Assembly (NCBI GenBank): GCA_022717655.1
Contig: JAIIAN010000018.1
Coordinates: 1-24,671 of the forward strand
Reading direction: 5' to 3'
DNA: 24,671 bases
Source: Bacillota bacterium
Lineage (GTDB): Bacteria; Bacillota; Clostridia; Lachnospirales; Lachnospiraceae
Shown here: one piece after another, positions 1 to 8,233 of the stretch
Layout of the letters: each line of letters opens with the position of its first letter
Numbering within the stretch: the first letter of the stretch is position 1
Translations under genes and position numbers: made by a program
Notes under the pieces: model-generated
The model's input: the letters and a program-made list of their open reading frames with translations, nothing else
The model's database searches: none
Told to the model about the DNA's origin: nothing

Positions 1-33
1 TTATCATTCTTTTATGTAAATGTCAAAATTTTT

Positions 34-1566
34 CTATTTTCTTTTTTCTTCCTTTTCTTCGTCCTCTTTCAACATTCGTTTCACCGAAACCATCAGCACA
101 ATCAACACTGCAATCAGTGGCAGTCCCGTCAACACTGAAATCGTTTTTACTGCTTCCAATCCACCAATAATCATAAGACCGATGGATAAGACACAGAATA
201 AAACTGCCCAAACAATGCGATTCCATCTTGCAGGGTCTTCTTTATAGGATAAGCGTTTTGTTGTTGTTCCTGCCAGTACATAAGCGCATGAATCAATTGT
301 TGTCGCCAGATAAACAAAACAGACAATGCACAAGAACAGCATCATAATCTTTGACATTGGAAGGGTCTGCAAAATTGCAATAATTGCACCGCTGTTTCCT
401 TGTTCTGCAAGAATCGTTGCCAAATCGACTTTTCCGGACTGCTGTAAATAAAGGGAGTATCCACCAAAAATCATGAAACTGCAGCAGCATCCCAGTGTGC
501 CCCATAAAAGCTGTCCCCACATTACATTTTTGATGGTTCTTCCTCTTGAAATCTTACCGACAAACATTCCCATCATCGGCATAAATGCAATCCACCAGCC
601 CCAGTAAAATACGGTCCACTCACTGGAAAATTTTCCTTCTCCAAATGGGTCTGTATAGGTACTCATTTTAATAAAATCGGATGCATATAAGCCAATAGAA
701 TTTACTTCCATCTTAAAAATCTGCATTGTCGGTCCAATCAAAAGAACCAGTCCCATAAAAATAAATGCCAGCACAACATTGATGTTGCTTAACCGCTGGA
801 TTCCTTTATCTAATCCCAGATACACACTTGTTCCAAAGATTAATACCCAGATAATTAACACAATGATTTTTACGGTAAAATCATACTGTGCAGGGATTCC
901 AAACACCTCACGAATAATATCAGAAAGCACCGGCGCACCGATTCCAAGAGAAGTTGAAATCGAACCTACAATTCCGAATACAACAAGGATATCCACGATA
1001 TGTCCCAGCCAGCCATCTGATTTTTTATGAAGTACACTTCGACAGGCATTACTTAAGCGGATGCTGTTTTCTTTGCGCACATACATCACATAGGCAATCG
1101 CCACAATCGCCGGATTATAAAACGCCCATGCACTAAAGCCCCAGTGGAACTGACCATACATGTGAGCATATTCATAAGCTGTTTTACTAAATGGTTCTAA
1201 ATCAAATGGCGGTGCACTCACATAATAAATCGGCTCTAAGAATCCAAGAATTACGATACTTGTTCCAACTCCCGCCGTAAATAACATTGCAATCCATGAC
1301 AAATTATTGTACTGCGGTTTTTCATCTTTGTTTCCAAGTTTAATATTTCCATACTTACTGAATGTCAGCCAAATCATAAATCCAAATGATACCAGACAGG
1401 TCAGCATAAACAGCCAGCCCAGCTCATGGGTACAGAGCGAAAATAAAATCGAAATCACTCCGTTTACCTGACTTGGAAACAGATAAATCGTAAGCGTCAG
1501 TACAATTAATACCAAAAACGCTGGTATAAATATTTTCTTCTCTATGTTTTCAAAAAGTTTCTTCAT
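34..1566 (-). CDS. BCCT-family (betaine/carnitine/choline) transporter
   Basis: This 510-residue integral membrane protein has about 12 hydrophobic segments and belongs to the BCCT family of secondary transporters for quaternary-ammonium compounds. The family signature is clear: FYWGWWIAF at 320-328, then MFVGKISRGRTI, with an HWGFSAWAFY block at 141-150. The tail is highly charged (Glu/Lys-rich). Two substrate/ion-site positions differ from BetP as I recall it: the third Trp of the aromatic box (W377 in BetP) is Phe328, and the BetP GMGIG stretch aligns with GVGTS at 99-103. Coupling ion and substrate therefore cannot be assumed. The start has an AAGGGGG ribosome site about 11 nt upstream. 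It lies downstream of the 2-oxoacid oxidoreductase operon but behind that operon's terminator, so it probably has its own promoter. Family assignment is secure; substrate is unknown. Confidence 0.93.
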   Translation of the reverse strand: MKKLFENIEKKIFIPAFLVLIVLTLTIYLFPSQVNGVISILFSLCTHELGWLFMLTCLVSFGFMIWLTFSKYGNIKLGNKDEKPQYNNLSWIAMLFTAGVGTSIVILGFLEPIYYVSAPPFDLEPFSKTAYEYAHMYGQFHWGFSAWAFYNPAIVAIAYVMYVRKENSIRLSNACRSVLHKKSDGWLGHIVDILVVFGIVGSISTSLGIGAPVLSDIIREVFGIPAQYDFTVKIIVLIIWVLIFGTSVYLGLDKGIQRLSNINVVLAFIFMGLVLLIGPTMQIFKMEVNSIGLYASDFIKMSTYTDPFGEGKFSSEWTVFYWGWWIAFMPMMGMFVGKISRGRTIKNVMWGQLLWGTLGCCCSFMIFGGYSLYLQQSGKVDLATILAEQGNSGAIIAILQTLPMSKIMMLFLCIVCFVYLATTIDSCAYVLAGTTTKRLSYKEDPARWNRIVWAVLFCVLSIGLMIIGGLEAVKTISVLTGLPLIAVLIVLMVSVKRMLKEDEEKEEKRK

Positions 1567-2107
1567 GAATGAACTGCCCCCTTTTCTTTAAGATGTAATC
1601 CCAGAATCTTTCTGATTCATAAAGACCCCGAGAGTGCATTAAATATAATCAAAAAGCAGTTCAATCCTTTTAATTACATTTCGTTTTTGCTAGTTTCTAT
1701 CAGTCCCCGAATCTTCTTCTATTCCACTTTCAGAAGACTCCACAAGTTATATTCGTAATAATGCCAGATGCTTCAAAGCGAATATATTTATTCATTTTAA
1801 CCTTTTTCAGTTTAATTTTCTATAATTTTTGTGCATTTCTTTTATGTTTTTCATTCTATTTTCGTCTACAGCCAGCAAACATTCCAATTCATAAAGGATT
1901 CTGCTACCATCATACAGCGTTCTCTCCATTTCGGATGTATGAAGAATCCTCTCAAATGCATCATACTCTCATAAAAATGCTGATTTTTTATAACTTTTAT
2001 AAAACAGAAATATCCCGTAGTCTGTCATCTTTGACTTCTACGGGATACCTCTGAATTTATTGTTTACCAAATGGACTAGCTAATATATTACTATATATTA
2101 CTATACA
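1567..2107. other. 541-bp intergenic region without a supported gene
   Basis: This gap holds the terminator of the acyl-CoA synthetase operon at its right end and, presumably, the promoter of the BCCT gene at its left. Just upstream of the BCCT gene the minus strand offers TTGAAC and TATATT-like hexamers around 1640-1665, but their spacing is poor and I do not call a promoter. A short leader hairpin (GAATC/GATTC) lies near 1605-1619. A small A/T-rich reiteration of ATATTACT occurs at about 2080-2111. The only open frame, on the plus strand at 1761-2054, lacks a ribosome site and resembles no protein I know. Confidence 0.6.
2001..2047 (-). terminator. intrinsic terminator after the acyl-CoA synthetase gene
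   Basis: A perfect 10-bp stem (TATCCCGTAG at 2011-2020 with CTACGGGATA at 2038-2047) encloses a second small stem (GTCA 2024-2027 with TGAC 2032-2035). On the minus strand it is followed by TTTCTGTTTT, a U-rich tail. It starts about 60 nt after the stop codon of the 699-aa synthetase and should end that operon before the BCCT gene. Confidence 0.75.
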
Positions 2108-4207
2108 TTATTTTCTCTTTACAACCAGAGCATCTGCTACACCGACACCCTTACCTTCCGGATATACAAACAATGGGTTGATATCCAGTTCTTTTAAAAC
2201 ATCTTTATTGGCCTGGGCATAGTTGCTGATTGCTACAATTGTCTGACATAATGCTTTTATGTCACATTTTTCAGTTCCCCGATATCCATTAAGAAGTTTA
2301 AATGATTTCAATGATTTCAGCATCTGCAGTGCTTCCTCTTCTCCAAGAGGTGCTGGATATAATGCAACATCCTTAAATACTTCTACAAATACGCCGCCCA
2401 GTCCAACCATAATCATTGGTCCGAATTGAGGGTCATTGTTTACTCCTATAATTATCTCTACACCGGCATCTAACATAGGAAGCGTTAAAATTCCGTTGAT
2501 ATGCGCATCCGGTCGTTTTTCAGTTACACTTTCCATAATCTTTTCGTAAGCTTCTTTTGCAGCTTCCGGACCACAGATGTTTAATTTTACACCACCGACA
2601 TCACTCTTATGAAGAATATCCGGTGATTCAATTTTCATTACCAGCGGTACTGGATGTTCTTCGGCAAATTTAATTGCTTCTTCTTTGGAAGTTACAATGA
2701 CTTCGTCGGCAACCGGTACACCGTAAGCTTTCAATTCCAGCTTACTTTCATGTTCTGATAACGCTTGTGTTTCTTTGCTTGTCGGGTGACCTACTGCAAG
2801 TTCCAAAGTTTTTGTCTCTGGTTCGTAAGCGATAAAGTCAGCCAGATGACGAAGCATCTTGAATGCGTATACCGGCGGCGGTAAGACCGGTACGCCTATC
2901 TGGAATAATTTTTCCTGATATTCAGGATTTCTTGTGTTCTCCGCAAATGGTATCATGGCAATTGGTTTGCAGTTACCGCCTTTTTCCTGTACTACCTTTT
3001 CAATTCCTTTATACATATAATGGATACACGGGTCTGCGATTTCAAGAAGCAGAGTATATCCAATCAGTACCATACCGATATTCGGGTCATCCATAACGGT
3101 CCGAAGTGCTCCAGCATAGAGGTCTGCATCATAAGAAAGACTTGCAGTCATATCAAGTGGATTGTTTGGAGAAGCATAATCCGGAAGCTGTTCTTTTAAT
3201 TTCTTTAACGTCTCTTCGGTGAAATCCGGATATTCGATTCCATTCAAGCTTCCTACATCGGCACAAATTCCTGTCTCTCCACCAGATAAATTCATGGAAG
3301 CAAATGTCGCTTTTTCCGGCATTTTCTTCATCGTGGAAAGCATGAGTGACATTGCGATTAACTCTTCCAGGTCATCTACACGAATTGCTCCGAATTTTTT
3401 CAATACTGCATCAAAGGATGCATCGGAACCGGAAAGACTTCCTGTATGGGAAGCAGCAATCGCTCCGCCTTTTGCACTTCTTCCGGCTTTTAAGATAACA
3501 ACCGGTTTTCTCTTTTCAGCCGCTTTTTTCAATACTGCTGCAAATTTATCTGCATTTTTAACGCCTTCAATATAAATGCTGACTACTTTTGTATCTTCAT
3601 CGTCTACGAGGAAGTCCATATAATCTTCCATCTGAACGATTTTTCCATTTCCTGCTGAAATATTATAGGAAAAACGCATACCTGGGTCATCCATCATGGA
3701 AAGACAAAGCTGACCACTCTGAGATACGACACCAACACTTCCTTTTCTGTCTCTCTTTGCAGAGATAAATGCAAACGCCTGTACATTATCCACATAGTTT
3801 ACAAATCCGGCACAGTTTGGACCCATCACTGCGATATCAAGTTCTTTCGCTGTAACAATCAGGTCTGCTTCATTTTGTTTGCCTTCTGCTGTTCCAACTT
3901 CACCATAGCCGCTGGCAAACACAACTGCTCCGCCAACGCCTTTTTTTGCACCTTCCTGTAAAAGCGGAATGACTGTTTTCTGTGAAGTACAGATAACCAT
4001 TAAATCCACATCTTCCGGTACATCACTGATGGACTTATAACATGGAACTCCAAACACACTTTCTCTTTTTGGATGAATGAAATATACATGACTTCTATCT
4101 TCTACATAACTTAAAATATTTCTACAGACATCTCCACCAAATCCTTCTTTTTCACTTGCACCGATAACGGCTACTGATTTTGGTTTCAATAACTTTGTCA
4201 GATTCAT
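2108..4207 (-). CDS. ADP-forming acyl-CoA synthetase (fused alpha/beta)
   Basis: The 699-residue protein is a fused NDP-forming acetate/acyl-CoA ligase. It converts an acyl-CoA plus ADP and phosphate to the free acid, CoA and ATP, conserving energy in fermentation. Visible parts in order: an N-terminal CoA-binding Rossmann domain (VAVIGASEKEGFGG at 12-25), a succinyl-CoA-ligase-like region with MGPNCAG at 128-134 and VSQSGQL at 161-167, the phospho-histidine loop SHTGSLSG with His254, and a C-terminal ATP-grasp domain from about residue 480 (LVMKIESPDILHKSDVGGVK). The length is normal for the fused form. The ribosome site is AAAGGGGG. It is the last gene of the oxidoreductase operon, 68 bp after the gamma subunit, so it most likely uses the acyl-CoA made by that enzyme. 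The exact acyl group cannot be read from sequence. Confidence 0.93.
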   Translation of the reverse strand: MNLTKLLKPKSVAVIGASEKEGFGGDVCRNILSYVEDRSHVYFIHPKRESVFGVPCYKSISDVPEDVDLMVICTSQKTVIPLLQEGAKKGVGGAVVFASGYGEVGTAEGKQNEADLIVTAKELDIAVMGPNCAGFVNYVDNVQAFAFISAKRDRKGSVGVVSQSGQLCLSMMDDPGMRFSYNISAGNGKIVQMEDYMDFLVDDEDTKVVSIYIEGVKNADKFAAVLKKAAEKRKPVVILKAGRSAKGGAIAASHTGSLSGSDASFDAVLKKFGAIRVDDLEELIAMSLMLSTMKKMPEKATFASMNLSGGETGICADVGSLNGIEYPDFTEETLKKLKEQLPDYASPNNPLDMTASLSYDADLYAGALRTVMDDPNIGMVLIGYTLLLEIADPCIHYMYKGIEKVVQEKGGNCKPIAMIPFAENTRNPEYQEKLFQIGVPVLPPPVYAFKMLRHLADFIAYEPETKTLELAVGHPTSKETQALSEHESKLELKAYGVPVADEVIVTSKEEAIKFAEEHPVPLVMKIESPDILHKSDVGGVKLNICGPEAAKEAYEKIMESVTEKRPDAHINGILTLPMLDAGVEIIIGVNNDPQFGPMIMVGLGGVFVEVFKDVALYPAPLGEEEALQMLKSLKSFKLLNGYRGTEKCDIKALCQTIVAISNYAQANKDVLKELDINPLFVYPEGKGVGVADALVVKRK

Positions 4208-4275
4208 TTTTTTGTTACCCCCTTTGCATGACCCCCGGAATCCTTCTGTTCTGCTGGAATCCCCAATTTTTCAAC

Positions 4276-4815
4276 TTATTTTCCTTCTACCCCGCGACGG
4301 TAGCAGGCAACATTTTTCTCGTTATATTTTCCTTTGCCTTTTTTCTCAAAGAAAGAAACAATTGCACTTTCCATATATTCAATAGAGAATAAATCACTGT
4401 GAGCAGCAAGTGCACCAAGCATAACAAGGTTTGCACCTTTTGGATTTTTTACTTCTGCTGCGATATCCGTAGCCGGAATTTTTACAACTGTGATATCATC
4501 ACGATATTTTCTGTCCTCTGGAACGATAGAGGAATTTACCAGAAGCAGTCCGCCTGGTTTTAATCTCTCTTCAAATTTATCAATCGCCGGTGTATTCATG
4601 GTAAATAAAATATCCGGTTTCTTTGAAATTGGACTTGCAATTAATTTATCACTGATTTTTACTGTACAGTTTGCAGTTCCACCTCTCATTTCAGAACCAT
4701 AAGAAGGATAGAACAATACATTTTTATCCTGTTCCATACCGGCATTGATTAAAAGCATTCCGGCTGTCAGTACGCCCTGTCCGCCAAATCCGGCACAAAT
4801 AATTTCTTTTGCCAT
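4276..4815 (-). CDS. 2-oxoacid:ferredoxin oxidoreductase, gamma subunit
   Basis: This 179-residue protein is the catalytic gamma domain of a 2-oxoacid:acceptor oxidoreductase. The start GFGGQGVLTAGMLL (about residues 9-22) and the following YPSYGSEMRGGTANC block are typical of the family, as is its length. In multi-subunit enzymes this subunit completes the CoA-binding site used to release the acyl-CoA. It begins 5 nt after the beta-subunit stop, indicating translational coupling, and is followed by the acyl-CoA synthetase. A separate gamma gene, rather than an alpha-gamma fusion, places the enzyme with the four-subunit KGOR/VOR/POR types. Confidence 0.93.
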   Translation of the reverse strand: MAKEIICAGFGGQGVLTAGMLLINAGMEQDKNVLFYPSYGSEMRGGTANCTVKISDKLIASPISKKPDILFTMNTPAIDKFEERLKPGGLLLVNSSIVPEDRKYRDDITVVKIPATDIAAEVKNPKGANLVMLGALAAHSDLFSIEYMESAIVSFFEKKGKGKYNEKNVACYRRGVEGK

Positions 4816-4820
4816 AATGT

Positions 4821-5558
4821 CTATTCCTCCTCTTTCTTATCTTTAAATTCTCCCAGTGGGAAATATTTTATCATTTCATTTTTAATGCGTTCCACACTCT
4901 TAACCGGAGTCATGTTCAGATTGGTTGGACATGGAGATAATAATTCTACGAGACAGAATCCTTCTCCCTTCATGTGTTTCTCAAATGCTTTTTTCACATA
5001 TTTTTTCGCCTGCATCATACCTTTTGCATCTGCCATAGAACCTCTTGCCAGATATGCAATATCAAAACCGGTAAATGCTTCTTCTACGCGGAATGGCATA
5101 CCTGCTTTTTTCGGATCTTTTCCTCTTGGAGTAGAAGTTGTAATCTGTCCCGGAAGAGAAGTCGGTGCACACTGTCCACCTGTCATTCCATATAAACTGT
5201 TATTAATAACAATTGTCACTACATTATCATTTCTAAGTGCTGCATGCATGGTTTCCGCCATACCGATTGAATAAGCTGCACCGTCACCGATGTATGCCAT
5301 AACCGGATTTTCCGGACGAACTTTTTTTACACCAATTGCTGTTGCGACTGGTCTTCCATGCGCTGCCATGATTGTATCAAATCTCCAGGAGTCAATATTT
5401 AATGAGCCACAGGCTACGTCTACAATCGCTAAAAGCTGTTCGCTTAATCCCATTTCTTCCATCACTTCAGCAATCAAACGTACTGCTAAACCATGTCCAC
5501 ATCCTGGACAAAAACCACTTTGGGTAAATGTAATCGTTTCAGGAGCTACTAATCTCAT
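4821..5558 (-). CDS. 2-oxoacid:ferredoxin oxidoreductase, beta (TPP-binding) subunit
   Basis: The 245-residue protein carries the thiamine-diphosphate site of the complex. FCPGCGHG at 16-23 is the family's N-terminal signature. The TPP/Mg motif is present: GDG at 91-93, NN at 119-120 and LYGMTGGQ at 122-129. The enzyme decarboxylates a 2-oxoacid oxidatively, passes electrons to ferredoxin and makes an acyl-CoA. It is slightly shorter than many beta subunits but has every block I expect. It starts 1 nt after the alpha-subunit stop. The substrate could be a branched-chain or aromatic 2-oxoacid, 2-oxoglutarate or pyruvate; sequence alone does not settle this. Confidence 0.94.
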   Translation of the reverse strand: MRLVAPETITFTQSGFCPGCGHGLAVRLIAEVMEEMGLSEQLLAIVDVACGSLNIDSWRFDTIMAAHGRPVATAIGVKKVRPENPVMAYIGDGAAYSIGMAETMHAALRNDNVVTIVINNSLYGMTGGQCAPTSLPGQITTSTPRGKDPKKAGMPFRVEEAFTGFDIAYLARGSMADAKGMMQAKKYVKKAFEKHMKGEGFCLVELLSPCPTNLNMTPVKSVERIKNEMIKYFPLGEFKDKKEEE

Positions 5559-5559
5559 A

Positions 5560-6612
5560 TTATATCTCCCCCTTTTTTAACATTTCTTTTGCTTTTGCAA
5601 TAATTCCTTCGGATTCAGGAATTTCAAAAATAGAACCGTAATGGTCTACCGGATATTTTCCTTCTGTTGCAAGTTTGACATCGTCAACCATCTGACCTAA
5701 AATATTCATTTCAACGGTTAAGAACGCTTTTGCTGCTTTCGCTTCGGCAAATGCTTTCTTCGGGAACGGCCATAAGGTAATCGGACGAATCAGTCCAAGT
5801 TTAAATCCCTGTTCTCTTGCGATTTCAACTGCTTCTCTACTTACACGGGAACTGATTCCATATGCAACTAATACTACTTCAGCATCTTCTACCTGAATAT
5901 TTTCGTAGCGCTGTTCCTCTTCTTCCATCTGTGCATATTTAGAAGATAAATAGCCTTCATAATCAGGATGTGTGTAATAAACGTTCTGAATTTTACGCTG
6001 TTCACAGCCTTTTTTACATCCTTTGATACTCCAGTCAAATTTATTGATATCATGTTCAACAAATTCCGGAATTTCAACTGCTTCAATCATCTGTCCAATT
6101 GCTGCATCAGATGCAATCAGAACCGGATGACGATATTTTTCTGCGAGGTCAAATGCCTCTGCCATCATGTTTGCATTTTCCTGTACGGAAGCCGGAGCAA
6201 GTACGAGTGTATGGTAATCTCCGTGTCCACCGCCTCTTGTAAGCTGCCAGTAGTCTCCCTGACCCTGTGCAATATCTCCAAGACCACTTCCGATTCTCAT
6301 AACATCAACAATAACTGCCGGCAAATCTGCTGCTACCAGATAAGAAATTCCTTCCTGTTTTAAAGAAAATCCAGGACCGGATGAAGTGGTAAGTGCTCTT
6401 GCACCTGCTGCAGCTGCTCCAAGTACCATATTAACTCCGGCTAACTCAGATTCTGCCTGAATAAATACTCCACCTACATCTTCCATTCTCCATGATAAAT
6501 ACTCCAAAATCTCTGTCTGAGGAGTAATCGGATATCCACTGTAAAAACGACAGCCCGCTGCTAATGCTGCTTCGGCCAGCGCTTCATTTCCTTTTAATAA
6601 TACCTTCGCCAT
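5560..6612 (-). CDS. vorB: 2-oxoacid:ferredoxin oxidoreductase, alpha subunit (VorB-like)
   Basis: The 350-residue protein is the alpha subunit, containing the pyrimidine-binding domain and the C-terminal transketolase-like domain. It opens with GNEALAEAALAAGC and FYSGYPITPQTEI (about 8-35), diagnostic of the family, followed by the TSSGPGFSLK block near residue 80. Its length and free-standing form match proteins usually called VorB (3-methyl-2-oxobutanoate oxidoreductase); KorA-type subunits tend to be somewhat longer. The substrate name is inference only. It sits 15 nt after the ferredoxin subunit and 1 nt before the beta subunit, so delta, alpha, beta and gamma form one translational block. 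Confidence 0.93.
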   Translation of the reverse strand: MAKVLLKGNEALAEAALAAGCRFYSGYPITPQTEILEYLSWRMEDVGGVFIQAESELAGVNMVLGAAAAGARALTTSSGPGFSLKQEGISYLVAADLPAVIVDVMRIGSGLGDIAQGQGDYWQLTRGGGHGDYHTLVLAPASVQENANMMAEAFDLAEKYRHPVLIASDAAIGQMIEAVEIPEFVEHDINKFDWSIKGCKKGCEQRKIQNVYYTHPDYEGYLSSKYAQMEEEEQRYENIQVEDAEVVLVAYGISSRVSREAVEIAREQGFKLGLIRPITLWPFPKKAFAEAKAAKAFLTVEMNILGQMVDDVKLATEGKYPVDHYGSIFEIPESEGIIAKAKEMLKKGEI

Positions 6613-6627
6613 AAGTGACTGACCTCC

Positions 6628-6840
6628 TTATCTAATCTCAAATACATAATCCGGGCATACACGATAACACATACCACATACCACGCACTTTTCTTCATCT
6701 ACTACAATCGTGTTATAACCTTTTGCATTTACATGATCGGAAACACTGATTGCTTCCTGCGGACAGGCATTAATACAATATCCGCAGCCTTTGCATCTTA
6801 CCGGGTTTGTATACACCTTTTCTGTTTTCTCTTTACCCAT
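6628..6840 (-). CDS. 2x[4Fe-4S] ferredoxin-type delta subunit
   Basis: This 70-residue protein has two complete CxxCxxCxxxCP clusters, CKGCGYCINACP and CVVCGMCYRVCP, each binding one [4Fe-4S] centre. It is the electron-transfer subunit that passes electrons from the TPP enzyme to free ferredoxin. It has no extra domain and is of the usual delta-subunit size. It lies between the MFS transporter (35-nt gap) and the alpha subunit (15-nt gap). The order delta-alpha-beta-gamma is, as I recall, the one seen in archaeal 2-oxoglutarate oxidoreductase clusters. Confidence 0.95.
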   Translation of the reverse strand: MGKEKTEKVYTNPVRCKGCGYCINACPQEAISVSDHVNAKGYNTIVVDEEKCVVCGMCYRVCPDYVFEIR

Positions 6841-6875
6841 AACTTGCTTCTCCTTCTTATATTTTTATTAATGCA

Positions 6876-8123
6876 TCACGCATCATGCTGTGCACGTTTT
6901 CCATGACGATAAATCCAAAATGCAAGAACCGCACCTAAGATTCCGGATGCAACCAGGAAAACAAAGATATTTGTATATCCTGCTGCACCTTTATCATCCA
7001 GCCACTTACCAAATAATACGGAGTAAATGGAATCCGGAAGATATCCAATAATGGAGGAAATTCCAATAACCGTTCCCGTCATTGTTCTCGAAATACCGGC
7101 TTCACTGACTGATGAAAATACAACTCCATACATCATCATTGTAACTGCACCCGGAAGTAACGTATAAATACTTGCTACCATCGGGCTGATATCAGATGGA
7201 ATCAATAAAACTCCACCGAATAATACTGCAAGAATCACAAATGATACGCTCAACCATTTACATGTTGATTTAAATACTTTATCTGCTAAAATTCCACCAA
7301 CCGGTGCAAGTAATAACAACAGATAGTTATTAATAATTGAGAAAATACCTGAATTAACTGCTGAGACACCAACTACTTCTGTTAAATATGGATTAAAGTA
7401 AGAAACACTGGATTTTAATCCATATCCACATAAGATTACGATTGATAAAATCCACACAACAGGGGATTTTAAAACTTTTCCAACCATTGGAAGAGAAATT
7501 TTATCATCGTCACTTTCTGTTGTAACTTTTCCTGCATCTTCTTTCATTAAGAATACTAAACAGATGGCTGCGATAAGAACAACAACTCCGCTGGCATTTA
7601 CACCACGTACAAATCCGCTCTTAATGTCTTCGCCTGCTGTATTATAAGCATACAGAGAAATAAAACTTGTTAAAGCTGCTGCGATTCCATTACAAGCGTA
7701 ATATAAACCATACATGAATCCCTGTTCTTCTTCTGTTCCTACAATTCGTACCGCTTTCATAAGTGCTGACCAGAATACAAAGGCTGTACTAAAGGAAAGA
7801 CCAAGCCATATAATCATAGAAACGACAAAATTTAATGAAAATGCATAAACCCACGTTAAAACGGATGTCGCTACCAGCGATATAATCAAAGCTTTTTTCG
7901 TTGATACCTTATCTGCCAGATATCCGCCCGGAATATAAAGAACCATATTTCCAATCGTATACATAGTCAGCAATAAACCTGACTGTGTATTATTAATTCC
8001 CATTGCCGCAAGCTGTGCATCGTAAAATACATATTTTACATAAGGAATGAAATAAATTGAACCTCCTGCAAGCCCTAATGCAATAATGGTCAAATATTTT
8101 CTCGCCTTTGATTCCATAGGCAC
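6876..8123 (-). CDS. MFS transporter, first gene of the oxidoreductase operon
   Basis: The 415-residue protein shows about 12 membrane segments. It has a motif-A-like loop between segments 2 and 3 (GGYLADKVSTKKAL, about 66-79), with a related loop in the second half (GGILADKVFKSTCK), as expected of the major facilitator superfamily. The start has GAGGAGGG about 5 nt upstream. It is separated by only 35 nt from the ferredoxin subunit and so is probably co-transcribed with the oxidoreductase genes. From this position it is likely to import the 2-oxoacid or amino-acid precursor or to export the acid product. I cannot assign a substrate. Confidence 0.88.
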   Translation of the reverse strand: MPMESKARKYLTIIALGLAGGSIYFIPYVKYVFYDAQLAAMGINNTQSGLLLTMYTIGNMVLYIPGGYLADKVSTKKALIISLVATSVLTWVYAFSLNFVVSMIIWLGLSFSTAFVFWSALMKAVRIVGTEEEQGFMYGLYYACNGIAAALTSFISLYAYNTAGEDIKSGFVRGVNASGVVVLIAAICLVFLMKEDAGKVTTESDDDKISLPMVGKVLKSPVVWILSIVILCGYGLKSSVSYFNPYLTEVVGVSAVNSGIFSIINNYLLLLLAPVGGILADKVFKSTCKWLSVSFVILAVLFGGVLLIPSDISPMVASIYTLLPGAVTMMMYGVVFSSVSEAGISRTMTGTVIGISSIIGYLPDSIYSVLFGKWLDDKGAAGYTNIFVFLVASGILGAVLAFWIYRHGKRAQHDA

Positions 8124-8134
8124 CCTCCTCTTTT

Positions 8135-8147
8135 TTCTAATTTAGAA
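8135..8147. promoter_or_regulatory. 13-bp perfect palindrome upstream of the MFS gene
   Basis: TTCTAATTTAGAA is a perfect inverted repeat about one dozen bases before the MFS start codon, between its ribosome site and the preceding terminator. It may be an operator or may overlap a weak -10 (TAAATT on the minus strand). A 13-bp palindrome can arise by chance in AT-rich DNA, so confidence is low. Confidence 0.25.
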
Positions 8148-8168
8148 TGTTTCTCATCCCATAAACTG

Positions 8169-8198
8169 AAAAAGGGGGCTGTCTTTCCGACAGCCCCC
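8169..8198 (-). terminator. intrinsic terminator between dehydrogenase and MFS operon
   Basis: A perfect 10-bp GC-rich stem (GGGGGCTGTC 8174-8183 with GACAGCCCCC 8189-8198) encloses a 5-nt loop. On the minus strand it is followed by TTTTT. It lies about 35 nt after the dehydrogenase stop. It should uncouple the abundant dehydrogenase transcript from the transporter/oxidoreductase genes, or allow them only by read-through. Confidence 0.9.
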
Positions 8199-8233
8199 AA
8201 CTTCTTTCACGTTGTATTTCTGTAAGTTTTTTC

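Noticed and set aside
1761..2054. Plus-strand 97-codon open frame in the gap before the acyl-CoA synthetase operon
   Set aside because: No ribosome site, low-complexity Phe/Leu/Ser composition from AT-rich DNA, and it runs through the operon's terminator.
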